64,000 nucleotides of DNA, taken from assembly GCF_029873635.1 (NCBI RefSeq), contig NC_080420.1, forward strand, positions 28,883,032-28,947,031, written 5' to 3'. The position numbers were made by a program, and so were the translations under genes. Below the pieces are notes generated by a model that was given only the letters and a program-made list of their open reading frames with translations, ran no database searches and was not told the DNA's origin. Each line of letters opens with the position of its first letter. Within the stretch, counting starts at the first letter, position 1. This document shows, piece by piece, positions 10,973 through 22,204 of this stretch. Origin of the DNA: Malania oleifera. Lineage: Eukaryota; Streptophyta; Magnoliopsida; Santalales; Ximeniaceae.

Positions 10973-12030
10973 TTGGTAAAGTAAGTGTTAAGTACTAAAC
11001 ATCCAATTCAAGTATGACTCTACGAACCAGTTCTAACTCGGAATTAAAAATACAAAACTGGGAAGCTACAATTTATTCTTTTAAGAGCTTCAGTTTAGCT
11101 TAACAGACAAATTCCCTAAAGCTAGGAGGGCCCCCAGCAACCAGCATTAAAAGCCCAGAAGAAAAAATCGCAGGTACCAAGACAATTTTCAATCCATTAC
11201 TGCCAGAAAGAAGAGAGGAAGTGTTGCTGAGCCCATTTACTTGGACGCCAAATTACTGGATTTGAAAGGCAGAGTGTGTGTTGGCTTCAATGATAAAAGT
11301 GTAGTCATTGGTTGGATGGTCCATGTGAAACTCCGCATTAGCTAATGTTACCCAGTTTTTGTTTCTTTTTTTTTTTCTATATTTATATTTAAAAAAAAGG
11401 TCATGATTGCAAAATATAACTTAATCTTGGTTAAATAAAATAGGGCACAAATTTACAAAGAGGGGGCGGGGGGGAGTATGCATACAGAGGCATATAAATA
11501 AGTAATAATGATTATCGTATCAAACAGCATGGAATGACATGTATAACTTCACAAAAACAAAGAAGGTACACTTTCTCACTCAGTTAAATGTAAAACAAAA
11601 TAGATTTGTAAATTCATAGAAAATGTTACAGTTCAAGATCAGCCCAGCCACATCCTATCTGGCAACTTCTTGCAACATGACATGCCTTTATTGGATAGAT
11701 AGGGATTGTCTATTAATAATTGTTCTACAATAGCGAACAATTCACTGAGATGTGAGCCATTAGAATTCCAATATCATTCAAAGAAAACTTATTTCATTGA
11801 CTGAAATGCATTATGACATTATTCTGAAGGGACAAAAATGCAAAAGCAAACAATGCTGAATCATTTTGATATCTGTACTGTCAAGTAGGCATAGGTCGTG
11901 AACTTCAGAAGATGGATCATGGTTGATATATGAAAAAATGGTGGAGGAAAAACACTCCCTGATTGGAGCAAAGATAAATCTGCAGATTCATTCAACTGCA
12001 ACCACAAGGAGCTTTAGCACAAAAACACGT
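10973..12030. other. Non-coding stretch, probable DCP5 intron 1
   Basis: This is AT-rich sequence with no convincing coding frame, a poly(T) at about 11362-11374 and a G-run at 11461-11477. If the DCP5 gene to the right is intact, this is part of its first intron. Confidence 0.4.
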
Positions 12031-12269
12031 GGGGCCTGTTTAGTTGTAGAAAACAGTTCTAATCTTCCATTTTATATTTTCCAAACTATAAATAAGCCTC
12101 CTTGTTTCCAGTTTCCCAACGTTTGCATAGGAAAAATCAGAAAATGCATACTTATTATTTTCAAAATTCTTCATATAAATTTTAGAAAACTGGAGAGTAA
12201 ATATTTCGTAATTCTTTGAAAAACTGAAAATCAAAAATCAAAAATATTTTCCTCAATTAAACAAGTCCC
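12031..12269. mobile_element. MITE-like element with imperfect terminal inverted repeats
   Basis: The left end reads GGGCCTGTTTAGTTGTAGAAAAC and the right end is the inverse of GGGACTTGTTTAATTGAGGAAAA. About 18 of 23 positions agree. The interior is AT-rich and non-coding. No clear 8-bp target duplication remains, so class (hAT-like by the GGGxCTGTTT end) is inferred. Confidence 0.45.
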
Positions 12270-12270
12270 T

Positions 12271-12292
12271 TCTCTCTCTCTCTCTCTCTCTC
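12271..12292. repeat. (CT)n microsatellite
   Basis: About eleven CT units follow the MITE-like element directly. Confidence 0.85.
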
Positions 12293-12695
12293 ACCAACAT
12301 GCATGTCAACATATAAATACTAGAAAGTCTCCAAAACTAGATTCGATGCGCAGGGTACTGCTAGGTTTGTATTTTTGGACTAGTCTTTCACTCATTGAAA
12401 CTAAAAATTTGACACATTTTAACTCCTAGAGCAATAAAAGTGCTTCTAATTTTAAAAATGCTGAACAAGAAGCACCTAAGAAAACTCTAAATTTGTACAA
12501 GAATCGACCATGGAAAATCTTTTTATCCCAATCCAAATCATCAAAGGCAAACAAGCGAAATTTCACGCACAAGCACACACACACACACAATTTCAACAAA
12601 TTCACTAAGAAGAACCTCTAATCACGACAACCACACACCACAGCATCACAAAAATTCTGAAGTCAAAAGGAAACCCCCATGAAACAGAGGCGTAC

Positions 12696-12840
12696 CGTTC
12701 CTCAAGCCAATACTGGACTCCTCGGTGTTGATGTTGTACAGAACACCCTCGTATCTGATCTCACTCTTCGATGTCAAGCTAATCAAGCTCCCGATGTACG
12801 AATCGGCCGATGAACTCGACCTGGAGGCCTCTGCCGCCAT
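12696..12840 (-). CDS. DCP5: DECAPPING 5 (LSM14-type), exon 1 only
   Basis: The minus-strand frame from ATG at 12840 gives 48 residues: a Ser-rich N-terminus, then [20 protein letters not shown] and [14 protein letters not shown]. This is the N-terminal LSm fold of the LSM14/Scd6/DCP5 family, which works with DCP1/DCP2 in mRNA decapping and translational repression in cytoplasmic P-bodies. The exon ends on the first base of a codon at 12696, followed by a GT donor (GTACG at 12695-12691). A Val codon completed across the junction is what the family predicts. No second exon (the rest of LSm, DFDF/FFD boxes, RGG tail) is visible to the left inside the window. Intron 1 therefore exceeds 12.6 kb, or the gene is cut off by the insertions. 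Confidence 0.85.
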
Positions 12841-13749
12841 GGCTTCTGCAGTAGAAGCAGAAATGAAGAGAGGAGAGAGAAGGTCGAAAGGGAAAGAAGA
12901 GGAGAGAGGAGTTTGGAATTGTTTGACACCTTCGAGAGCTATGATAATGTGTAGGGTTTAGGTTCGCTTCGTTTGCGTTTTCGTTATTTTGCTTCCGCTG
13001 CGGTTCTGGGGTTGACGAATGAGAGTGTGGCACGTCATGAGTATTTGGACTCTTTGGTCATTCTGCGCGCCTGGGTTGTTCACAATAGAGCTCTAGTCCA
13101 AATAACAGTCCTGTTTGGGTAACGGTGGATGGATGCTGCCAAACAGGAGATTTTAAATGATGAGCTGCGAGCAGACCAATGAACGCGCGACGCGTAGCCC
13201 AAGATTCTGAACGTCGTTACGAAAATGCCCCTGCATTTCGTGGTAATATAATATCCATGGTCAGGGTCTGCTAAAATTTTTATTATTTTTAAAAAACAAA
13301 TGCGAAGTTACCAAAAGACCATTCAAATTCAAAATTAAAATCCATTCATCAATTTCTTAAAAAAATGAAGATTTGTGGAGATATTTTGAAATTTCAAAAT
13401 AGAAATTAGTTTATTGATTCTTTCTTAAAAATAACGAGTCTATGGATATTTCAAAAATTCAAAAAAATGAATTATTTGTCAATTTATATATATGCATCTA
13501 CTAACTTTGGTGTGCATGTATTCCAACAGCCCAAAATTATAATTTTTTTAAGAAATAATAGGAAAATTAATAATAAATTTTAAAATCATTAATATTTAAA
13601 ATGGAAGCACCTAGCAAATAAGGACTCATGTTGTTTTATGATTAGATGAAGGATCATCATAAGAAAAATTTAAAAATTTAAAATTTTAGAACAAAATTAA
13701 TTTATTAAATTATTTGCATACTTGTAATTTCTTAATATTTTAATTACAA
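12841..13749 (-). promoter_or_regulatory. DCP5 5' UTR and putative promoter region
   Basis: This is the only non-repetitive stretch upstream of the DCP5 ATG. The first 120 bp upstream in gene direction are pyrimidine-rich on the gene strand, as in plant 5' UTRs. An ACGT-core sequence (GGCACGTCATG) lies at about 13029-13039. Beyond about 13260 the DNA becomes AT-rich with no recognisable element up to the solo LTR. Confidence 0.4.
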
Positions 13750-15845
13750 TGTAACGACTCGGCCCTTTATACGGACTCAAGTGTCACTCATTCATACATA
13801 ATACCTATACATGTTCAAGATATGGAAATAATCCGCCCTTAATAGGGACATATGGGTGTAAAACATACATAATCATGATGTAAATGTTGCGGAAAAATAT
13901 AAACATCCATTGGGATTTCTACTAGCCTTATACCAGAGTTTACTAATACATCCATAATTTACATATATTTGGACTTAGAATAATCATCATATTACAACCC
14001 TCCAAAAATGACTTTCATCAAGTTTAATACAAGATTTATGTGCTTACTTAAACTAACTAAAATAACCTCCCCAGTCCCTTTATCTACTAGGACCAACGCA
14101 CAGACGAACCTGAAAACAAAGGTTGTAAGATAGGGTAAGACACCTCTCAGTAAGGAATAAGGAGTTACAACGGTGTGTAATTGCATACATACATTTTTTC
14201 ATTCAACATCTAGAATATAAATCAAATATTTTCAATACAGTAATGCATCAGGTATATCATTATTCATATTACAAGATTCTCACATTTGTCTTTCGACCAT
14301 TTAATGATTTATCAGATGACCAACAGCAAAATATCCTTATAACCAATTTTACCCCGTGACTCGGGTTGTGCATTGGTACTTGTCCAATGCCCTGTTCGTG
14401 CAGACATTACCGTGACCTAAATACGATTCCGGACTGCCCCTCCATTGGCCCAATATCAGACAATGGTTTACCCTGCAGCGACTATCTTGGTACCCACATC
14501 GTTTAATACGCGTGGTTGCACGTGTACATCTTAGCTACGAGATCGCCGTCGACATATAACAGTAGTTTATTTCAACTCTTGCAATAAAGTATTTTTCAAC
14601 CCTCTCGGGGGAACTTAAGCTAGTGTGGTCTGGTATCATAAATTCAATTTATATAAATATGATTAACCGCGCATTCAGTATTTTTCACAATTCACATAAT
14701 AGATTGGGTTCAAAACCGGCGTCTTTTCCATCAGTTTCACCCCTATTTGTTTACTGATGCGGCGTGGTGTATCACCAGCCCTCTGTGTAATCACAATTTT
14801 CGTATAAACAAATTTGGAAATTCGTTCCCACCTTATTTTATATCAAAGTATAGAAAATTTATTAATTCTCCTCTCAAACATATATCACACAAGTGCTTCA
14901 AAACCTGTTAAATAATAGAAATTCAATATACATAGTTTTAACTAAATAAATTAAAGGAATGAGCCTCTCCTACTATAGTATAAACAACAAATAACGAATG
15001 TTTGTTAAAATTTGGAGATCGCATGTCGAATCTCGTTTTACCAAAAAACTGTAAAAAATCATCAAAACCGACATTTTATACTCCGGTTAGAATTTCACAA
15101 TAAGCAGTTAATTAAATCAACATAAAAGGTAACCTAAACTTTTAGGGTTTAGTTTCCAAATAGGTTATTGTAACAAATTTCTCTTACCTTTACTCGAAAA
15201 AAAGTCGTATGAAACGATCCAAATCAACAACCCGAGAATCCCGAAAACATAAAACCACATAACATAACCTTACTATGTTTTTTTTTCTACTGCTATCCAA
15301 ATATTTCAATCAAATTAGGATTAGATTCTACCTCGATTCTTAGGAAAACCGAACTCTCCGAAACGACGATCCGATCCACAAAAGTGTAGAGTTTCCTCTT
15401 CTGGATCTATGCAAGTACCTCCGTTTTTGGAAACGGAACGACGACGAAAAACGGCGATAGGAGAAGGAGGCAGAGCGACAGAGAGAGAAGAGAGACCGAG
15501 GGACGAGAGAGGCCACCGAGAGAGAGGAAGGAGGGATGATGGGGATGGTTACGAGGAGGGAGAGAGAGGATGAGAAGGAGGAGCAGGAGGGGAGGTACTG
15601 GGAGAGAGAGGAGGAGGAATAAGAGAATTATCGAATTAAAACCAACAACTTAGCCTTAAGTAATCTAAATAAATATCTCCTCCAAGATATTTATATATAA
15701 ATATCTCAAAATATAATTTTTCAAAATATCTTCTTCAAAATATCTCTTTATTTATTTATTTATTTTATGTTTATTTATTTATTTATTTTTATTATTATTA
15801 TTTATTTATTTTATTTTATTTTTTTCTCAGGATCGAGTTACTACA
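13750..15845 (-). repeat. Large solo LTR (about 2.1 kb)
   Basis: The ends are TGTAACGACTCG on the left and CGAGTTACTACA on the right, i.e. TGTARYRACTCG in both directions. TTACA occurs at 13744-13748 and again at 15846-15850, consistent with a 5-bp target duplication offset by one base. There is no coding interior. On the minus strand the start TGTAGTAACTCG precedes AT-rich DNA and then a pyrimidine-rich leader (about 15620-15460), fitting U3-R-U5 order. The block at 25272-27942 opens and closes the same way (TGTAGTAAC...GTTACA) and shares a TGAGAGGTGTC motif, so both belong to one LTR superfamily, probably gypsy. Confidence 0.7.
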
Positions 15846-15949
15846 TTACAAAATAACTTGTAAATTGAATGACATTTTAGGAAGTATGAAAAAATTTAAA
15901 TAATTGAAAATCATTTAAATTTTTCTTTAATTCATAGTAGAGATTAATA

Positions 15950-15971
15950 ATATATATATATATATATATAT
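15950..15971. repeat. (TA)n microsatellite
   Basis: Eleven uninterrupted TA units. Confidence 0.9.
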
Positions 15972-16020
15972 TTGAAAATATTTGTATAAGAGTTATATTT
16001 TGATAAAAAGGACGAAAAAA

Positions 16021-16215
16021 TTATGAACGATTTCTGCCACAACATCATGAATGAGGGTCCGAAATGGTAAAGAATAATAACAATAAAAGTTTGATAAAGT
16101 CATCGCTAACATGTTATTTATGAACGATTTCTGTCACAAATCCTGAACGAGGGTCCGGAATGGTAAGGAATAATAATAATAATAATTTGATAAAGTCATC
16201 GCTAACATGTTATTT
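16021..16215. repeat. Tandem duplication, 97-bp unit x2
   Basis: A unit beginning TTATGAACGATTTCTG at 16021 recurs at 16118 with few changes (GGGTCCGRAATGGTAA and ATAAAGTCATCGCTAACATG in both). It sits at the terminus of a sequence also present inverted at 30700-30959. Confidence 0.9.
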
Positions 16216-16375
16216 ATCCAAATGCAGCTAGTTCACGTAATTACTACTCGTTGATTGGTCTCTAGGCTAATCCTAAGGCCAATGAATAAATACTATCGGT
16301 CAGCATTTATCAGAGGAGTTCAGTTATGTGAAGGGAAAGTACTAGCACCTCCCTACACACCTATTTTACAAATAA
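16021..16375 (-). repeat. LTR-end fragment, inverted relative to 30700-30959
   Basis: Blocks TGTCACAA, GGTCCGGAATGGT, TAGTTCACGTAATTACTACTC and CTAGCACCTCCCTACACACC recur in the same order on the opposite strand at 30959-30700. There they form the 3' end of an LTR starting at 29861. Here the LTR start (an inverse of TGTAGACATC) was not found, so this is a partial copy. Confidence 0.65.
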
Positions 16376-17269
16376 TGCATGATTAATTATGAATTATCTC
16401 TAAATTGAATCTAATAGTATTTCATTAACTATTTAAAATAAATAAATAAATATTAAAATTTTAAAAAATGTAAAATAAGGTGTGATTTGTGAATGTCTAA
16501 TAACTCCTCCAGATGAGGGGATCATATTAGATAAACACCTCTCAAAACTAATATAGGTGAAGTCTGAAATATCTTTTTACCTCTTGTTTAATCATTGGGA
16601 CTAGAATATGTACAAATAATAATCAAATAAATTCATCAAATTTGAGCAAAAAGAGTCTTTAAAATATTTCCATATTTTTTTCCAAAATTTTATAGAATTT
16701 TTATGAAAACTTTTCAATAATTTTCTACAATTTTCTAAGATTTTTAAAGATTTTTTCTTTCATTTTTGACATTTTTTTTTCAATTTTTGTCATCCGAGTC
16801 AAAATAACTCAAATAATTTTTATTTATTTTTTCCTAACTTGTAAATATATATTTTTATTTTTTTACTATTTTCCCAACTTTTAAAAATTAAAAATTAATT
16901 AAAAAATAATTTTCTTAATTAAATAAATAAACTGACAATTCAAACAATTCAAACTAGTTCAATCGGCTTGAACGAGTCAAATTAGATTGTCCTGGTTGAG
17001 AAAGGGTAGTTGGCCACATGTTAGCCAGTAATGCAACACATGGCACTACTTTTTTATTTTTATTCATTTTTATTTTTTAAAAAATTTTCAGTCATCTGCC
17101 CATCAAAATAAAACGCAGATTGGATGATCAAGATTACACCACACTACTCTCTAAATGCGCGGTTCTAAATGGGTCACGTGTTGTCGTCCGTATGGGGATA
17201 CGTGTCCCACTAATATTTTTTTTCTAAAAATTTATTATAAAAACTTTTTTTTCCTTTTCCTTATTTTTT

Positions 17270-17540
17270 TTTTCTTTCCTTGCCCTCTCTCTCTCTCTCT
17301 CTCCCATGCATATCCCTCTCTCTCTCATTCTCTTCTTTGTTCTTTCTCTCTCTCTCCCTTGCTTTCTCTTTCTCTCTCTCTCTCTCTCCCTCGCTTTCTC
17401 TTTCTTGCAAATTTCCTCTCTCTCTCTCGCACAAATCTTTTTGTCTCTCACATTCTCTTTTTCCTCTTCCCTTTATCTATCTTAGCTCTCTCCTCTCCCT
17501 TTTCTCTCTCAAATATCTTTTTCTATCCCTTTTTCCTTTC
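17270..17540. repeat. CT-rich low-complexity tract
   Basis: Broken (CT)n runs with TTTC interruptions. The long open frames on either strand here (SLSLS / RERER) arise from the dinucleotide repeat. Confidence 0.85.
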
Positions 17541-18809
17541 TCCATTTTTGCAGATTCATTGAACCCCGCGAAGAGCAAAGGGCAAAAGCTCTCTACCAGA
17601 TCCCTAAAGCCTCTAAGCCACTAGATCTACTAGCAGATCCAAAAGGGTCCCCTAGGTAATAACCTCCCTTCCCAATCTCTTTTATTTTTCTCTTATTTTA
17701 CATTTTTTCTAAGTATTTTTAAGAATTTCTTGGTATATTTTCTTGAATTTTCCTAAGATCCAAACGGGGATTGAGGGTTGTTTGACCTAGGTTCTAACCC
17801 AAGTTAGTTCAGGCTTAGGTTTGAGTTAGGGTTAGGCCAAGCTCAATTGGGCCAAAGTTAGATTAGATTTGAGGATGGGTTGGGCTTTTAGAGATTGCGC
17901 TAATTTAAAGGGTTAACTAATTGGGCTTTTGGGTCTTGGGTTTAGATGGATTTGGGTCAATGTCAAAGGTCAATGGTCCCAGGTCAAAGTTGGACTTATG
18001 GCTTGGTTCTTCGGGTCAGTTGATTAGGACCTAGGTCAAGTAAATCTAAATTTGGGTCAAATACGGGGCATTCGAATTTGGGTTCTTGGATCTATATATG
18101 GGTATGGGTATGGGTATTTGACTTTTGTTTGGAAATTTCTAGATGGTTAATTCCTATTCTTTTCAGACTTAAACTAAAATTATAGAAAATTAAACAAGAC
18201 TAATATAGAATTTAAAAATACCAACCTTTGTCCCTGAATTCTCCAATTCGCAACCTTCTTTTCCTTTGCCTAAGCCCTATTGAATTCTTTTACTGCTGCT
18301 CCTTCACCACTTCTACGCTTCAAACCTCTGAATCCTTTATCTTTCATCTCCTTATCAATTTCAAATCTTCAGACCTCTTTTCTTTATCCTCATTATTCTT
18401 TTTCAAAAACTCTCAATGAACAAATCCTTTTATTTTCTTTATTTTTCAGTCGTTGTGTGTCCAACCCCTCTTTTGAAGCTCGTTATTTATTGGCTTGAGG
18501 GATCCAATTCAATCAATTCTGACAGTATTTAACTAATCAAATCAATTTAAATTGATAGCTCTAATTATGCTTGCATTAAACTCACATTTTACCCACATGT
18601 TAATTGTGCAATCCTGCATGTTTAACTCCTTTTTCTGTTTGCTTGCAAGTTTAAAGATGTTGGCCCACTGGATTTTATGCTCTATTTTTCTTTTCTATTT
18701 TTTTAAAAATTTTCAATGTAAAAGTTTAATTTTCCTTTTATTTTTTATTTTTCATGTATTTTTTCTCACTTTATTGCATTAATGGATTTTACCTAATTCA
18801 AATGGACAA

Positions 18810-18820
<11 letters not shown>

Positions 18821-18868
<48 letters not shown>
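18821..18868. repeat. (GA)n microsatellite
   Basis: About 24 GA units with one GAAA interruption. Confidence 0.9.
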
Positions 18869-19299
18869 TTGGAGGTAGGTCAAGGCTAAGGACTAAGTCC
18901 CCCAAACTGGTGCAAATATTACAATGAAATGAAACCCATATTTAAAGACTCAGGCCCGGACTCGAAACAATTTGAAATCTGTAAATTAAGTTGAGTGCAG
19001 GTGCTCTTTGGGCCCTATTGACCACTCACTTTAATTTCAAAGATTTTTACAGGACTTGGGCCGACGCAATATAAAAAAACTAAAGAGTAAAGTCAAGGAT
19101 ACTATAGATGGACGGCATCATTTCTAAGGTTGAGCCACATCCCAAACTTTACTGATAAAAGATAAAATTACAACATTGGCCAAAAGGTGGACAGTCGTAA
19201 AACACTCTATTCACAATCGCTCAAAATATTACAAAGCTAGCGTAAAGACAACTAGTTGTAAAATTTGACTGTAGAAATGAAGACTTTTGAACAAATGCT

Positions 19300-19398
19300 T
19301 TTGATGGCGTTAAAGACATCTTAACAAAAGCCTTTGTCTTCTTTTGATGATGGCAGACAATGACTTGATGAGTCACTGTCTTCTTTTGAAAAACAAGG
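19300..19398 (-). promoter_or_regulatory. Possible pararetroviral promoter/enhancer remnant
   Basis: Just past the last frame, the minus strand reads AAAGAAGACAGTGACTCATC, then AAGTCATTGTC and AAAAGAAGACAAAGG. Paired TGACT/AGTCA-type words next to AAGAAGAC resemble the activating region upstream of caulimovirid full-length-transcript promoters. The position (after the last ORF) fits. No clear TATA box follows, so this is inference. Confidence 0.3.
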
Positions 19399-19984
19399 TC
19401 AATTGTTGGAACAACAGCCTCCTATTGTTGATAAGGACGTCGAATCTTTTAACAAATTGATGCAATTATTTCTTCTTTGATGATTTGAGATCTTTTGATT
19501 TTGATCTTGAAGAAACTTCAACCGTTGGATCCTCCTTATGAATATAGTCATACCAGTTCTCGATATTTGATCCAAATTTATCAAGATCGAGGGTCTTTGG
19601 AGAATTTTGATCATCAGAAGAATGAAAGTCGTCTGATTCCAACTATGCAATCATTTTGATTAACCTTGATTTCATACCATTTGATTTTTACTTTCTTGAA
19701 CAAAATGACATAGTGTCTTCTTCAAAAACCTTCTTCCTGTCTTTTTGATTTTGGATAAGAATCTCCTTCAAGGAAGGCTGACAAGCTCTAACTAAAGGCT
19801 TGAGCGAGCTAGGCTCGAACTTTGCCTTCGGGCATGGTGAACTTGTCCCACCATCGCACGATAAATTCTTCGAACAGTTCTTGAATAACATATTGAACTT
19901 TCTTCTGGAGGAACTATAATATAGTCCTAACAAAATATCCAAGTAATCATGAAATATGAACAAAACAATTGGAGCTTGAAACAA
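19399..19984 (-). pseudogene. Downstream pararetroviral frames, unassigned
   Basis: Two short minus-strand frames (19984-19688 and 19650-19399) follow the reverse-transcriptase region. They are Lys/Gln/Ser-rich, contain PCPKAKFEPSSLKPLVRACQ and similar low-identity stretches, and are separated by stops. The position corresponds to ORFs downstream of pol in several caulimovirids, but no domain could be recognised. Confidence 0.4.
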
Positions 19985-19998
19985 GGATCAGACTGTTC

Positions 19999-20517
19999 CT
20001 AAGGAAGATTAAAATTCCTTTGGAATAATTCAAAATCATTTTGAATTGATTCTGGGAAAATACATTTCTCAGTACCAAAGTATTTGAACCATGATAAAAA
20101 CCATTTTGGAAATCTTTTTAAAATCTTTTGATCAAAGTGAACGAAACATGAATGGCTATAGTTTCGAATGAACATGGTATTAAACCAAGCATCAATGTAG
20201 TCTTTGTACTCATATTTTTGAGAAGAGGAGGGACTTTGTTGCCCTTCCATGATCTCTTTGAATGAAGGGGCTTGAACTTTTGAAGGTCTTATGAGAGGTT
20301 GGAACCTATTTTGAACACAGATTTCTTTTGAAGGACTTGCTTTTGAATAGTAGTCACTGGTCCTTTGTCGAGGCATTTTTTCCCTGTAAAAAATCTCTTG
20401 TAAGAAAATATGGCAAAGAATTTGAAGTTCCATTGATGAATTCACTTTGAAAATCAAAAACTGACAAGATGACTTGCCACCTGGCAAAGATTTGTTTAGA
20501 AACAATATTTTTAACAT
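19999..20517 (-). pseudogene. Pararetroviral ORF after RNase H, unknown
   Basis: This 172-codon frame overlaps the end of the RT/RNase H frame in another phase. The coding part probably begins at the internal MPRQRTSDYYSKASPSKE (about 20375). It includes a hydrophobic/aromatic stretch FPKWFLSWFKYFG. The function is not recognised. It could be a separate downstream ORF or a shifted polyprotein tail. Confidence 0.4.
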
Positions 20518-21103
20518 CTTTTTCTAAAATATCTTTTGCACTTTTACAATCAACTCTAAGAAAAAATTCCTTATTAAATAAGTCATCTTGAAATTTTTGA
20601 ATGCACAATACTATTGATAAAATTTCCTTTTTGATTGTGGAGTAATTGACCTGAGGACCTAACCAGGCTCCTAAATGGAATCTAACTAGGGCTTCTTTTG
20701 ATTCTAATCGTTGTTTGAGAATACCTTCAAATCCAACATCAGAGGCATCAGTTTCTACAATCATATAGACTTTTGGATCAGGAAGACTTAGGTAGGGTAG
20801 GGTTTTGACTAAAGCTTTAACTTTTATGACTATTTGAGTATGTTCATCCATCCATGGTGGGGGATTATTTTTTAATCTTTTGAATAGTGGCTTAAGAATT
20901 ATCCTAAGATTGGGAATAAAGTCTGCAACGTAATTTAAACATCCTAAAAATCTTTGTAATTGATTCTTATCTTTGATTTCATTTGGAAATTTGTCAGTGA
21001 ATTCTAATGATCTTTGTATTGGAGTAATCGTATTTTGATAAATATTATGACATGAAAATCTAGCATTTACTTGAAATAATTTAATCGTTGGTTGGGAAAC
21101 CAC
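20354..21103 (-). pseudogene. Pararetroviral RT thumb and RNase H
   Basis: The frame carries the RT connection (FTDKFPNEIKDKNQLQRFLG, CLNYVADFIPNL, PLFKRLKNNPPPW). An RNase H domain follows: TDASDVGFEGILKQ (first Asp), YSTIKKEILSIVLCIQKF (Glu), VDCKSAKDIL (Asp) and NSLPYFLTRDFL (final Asp). Gly-to-Glu change within the TDAS block and other substitutions suggest decay. It is frame-shifted relative to the upstream RT half. Confidence 0.8.
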
Positions 21104-21159
21104 AAGACCGCTTTTCTTAATTACTTCAAGGAAAATGTTTAGATGTTTGAAGTATTGTT

Positions 21160-21588
21160 TTATTGATTCAGAGTATACAAGGACGTCGTCAATGTATAAA
21201 TTGTAAATTTTGTATATGGGTTGAAAATCTCATTCATAATATTTTGAAATTCGGAGGGTGCATTTTTTAGACCAAAGGGCATTACATTCCATTCGTAATG
21301 TCCAAATGGCATAGTGAATGCAGTTTTGTATTTATTTTCTTCAGCAATCTGAATTTCCCAAAATCTAGATTTCATATCAAAATTTGAGAATATTGAAGCA
21401 GTACTTAATCTATTCAACAAATCCTTCTTATTAGGTATTGGATACTTAATCCATTGTAAGGCTTCGTTCAAAGGTTTGTAATTTATGACAAGTCTTGGAG
21501 CTCCCCTCCTCATTTCGGCTTGATTTTGAACATAGAAAGTTGAACAACCCCACGGTGATTTACTTTTTCTTATTAATTTCTTCTCCAA
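21160..21588 (-). pseudogene. Pararetroviral reverse transcriptase, N-terminal half
   Basis: The frame shows KSKSPWGCSTFYVQN, RLVINYKPLNEAL, FDMKSRFWEIQIAEENKYKT and FTMPFGHYEWNVMPFGLKNA, the caulimovirid RT fingers/palm. The frame is lost just before the active site. The YIDD-encoding bases are present at about 21200-21186 in a different phase, so a small indel separates the halves. A Gly-to-Arg change occurs in the palm block. Confidence 0.82.
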
Positions 21589-22204
21589 TAAATCCTTGAT
21601 TTCTTTTTTGCAATATTCAAGTAACTATTGATTCATCTGTATTGGTTGAGCTTTTGTAGGTATTTTGTCTTCTGTGAAATCTTTTGCATAAGGTAATTTT
21701 ACCAAATGTTTCTTCCTAGACCAGAAGACATTAGGTAAATTTGAACAGACTTCTTTTTTCTAATTTCTCTTTAAATTATTCAATTTTGGATTTGATTTTA
21801 GGTAGGTGAATTCTTTCTTCGATTTTTTGATGATTAATTTATTTTGATAATTGCTTAACATGTTTTCTTTTCTGTCTTATTAAATTAATTATTTTTATTG
21901 CTAAATCCTTTAATGTATTGACTTCCTTTTCTTTCATTTTATCTATGAATTTAAATAATACTTCTTGACCTTCTATTTGTGTTTGAATACCTTCTTTATC
22001 AACTTGAAATGGATAAATTAATGTGAAGAATGGTCTTCTTAATTTAATCTCATGTCGCATGTCTTTGACAAGTATGAAGGTAGTTTTTAAACAACTTTCT
22101 TGATTGCAAATATGAATATCTGATATTTTGTATTGTATTTGTAATCTCGCACTATTTGCCCCATAAAGATGGGTTGTAGTTTTCCATAATATTGAGTAGG
22201 AATT
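21589..22204 (-). pseudogene. Protease C-terminus to RT linker, broken
   Basis: This is the continuation of the pararetroviral protease on the far side of the LTR insertion. It includes a frame at 22060-21839 with LRRPFFTLIYPFQVDKEGI (end of the protease fold), then a Lys-rich linker with several stops up to the RT. The junction with the insertion is at 22204/22205. Confidence 0.6.

Larger units (their letters stand above)
16376..19119. other. Non-coding, AT-rich then pyrimidine-rich; repeat-derived
   Basis: 16.4-17.1 kb is AT-rich. 17270-17540 is a CT-rich tract, followed by an apparent leader (CCCGCGAAGAGCAAAGG at 17564-17580). 17760-18060 is rich in GGGTT/GGTTAGG-like words without being telomere arrays. 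The look is that of LTR U3-R-U5 sequence, but no boundaries could be fixed and no gene is supported. Confidence 0.4.

Noticed and set aside
17155..17624. Long Ser/Leu-rich frames on the plus strand and Arg/Glu-rich on the minus strand
   Set aside because: They are translations of the CT-rich tract in all frames and carry no domain.
17760..18060. GGGTT-rich stretch resembling interstitial telomere sequence
   Set aside because: Words such as GGGTTAGG occur but without a regular TTTAGGG array.
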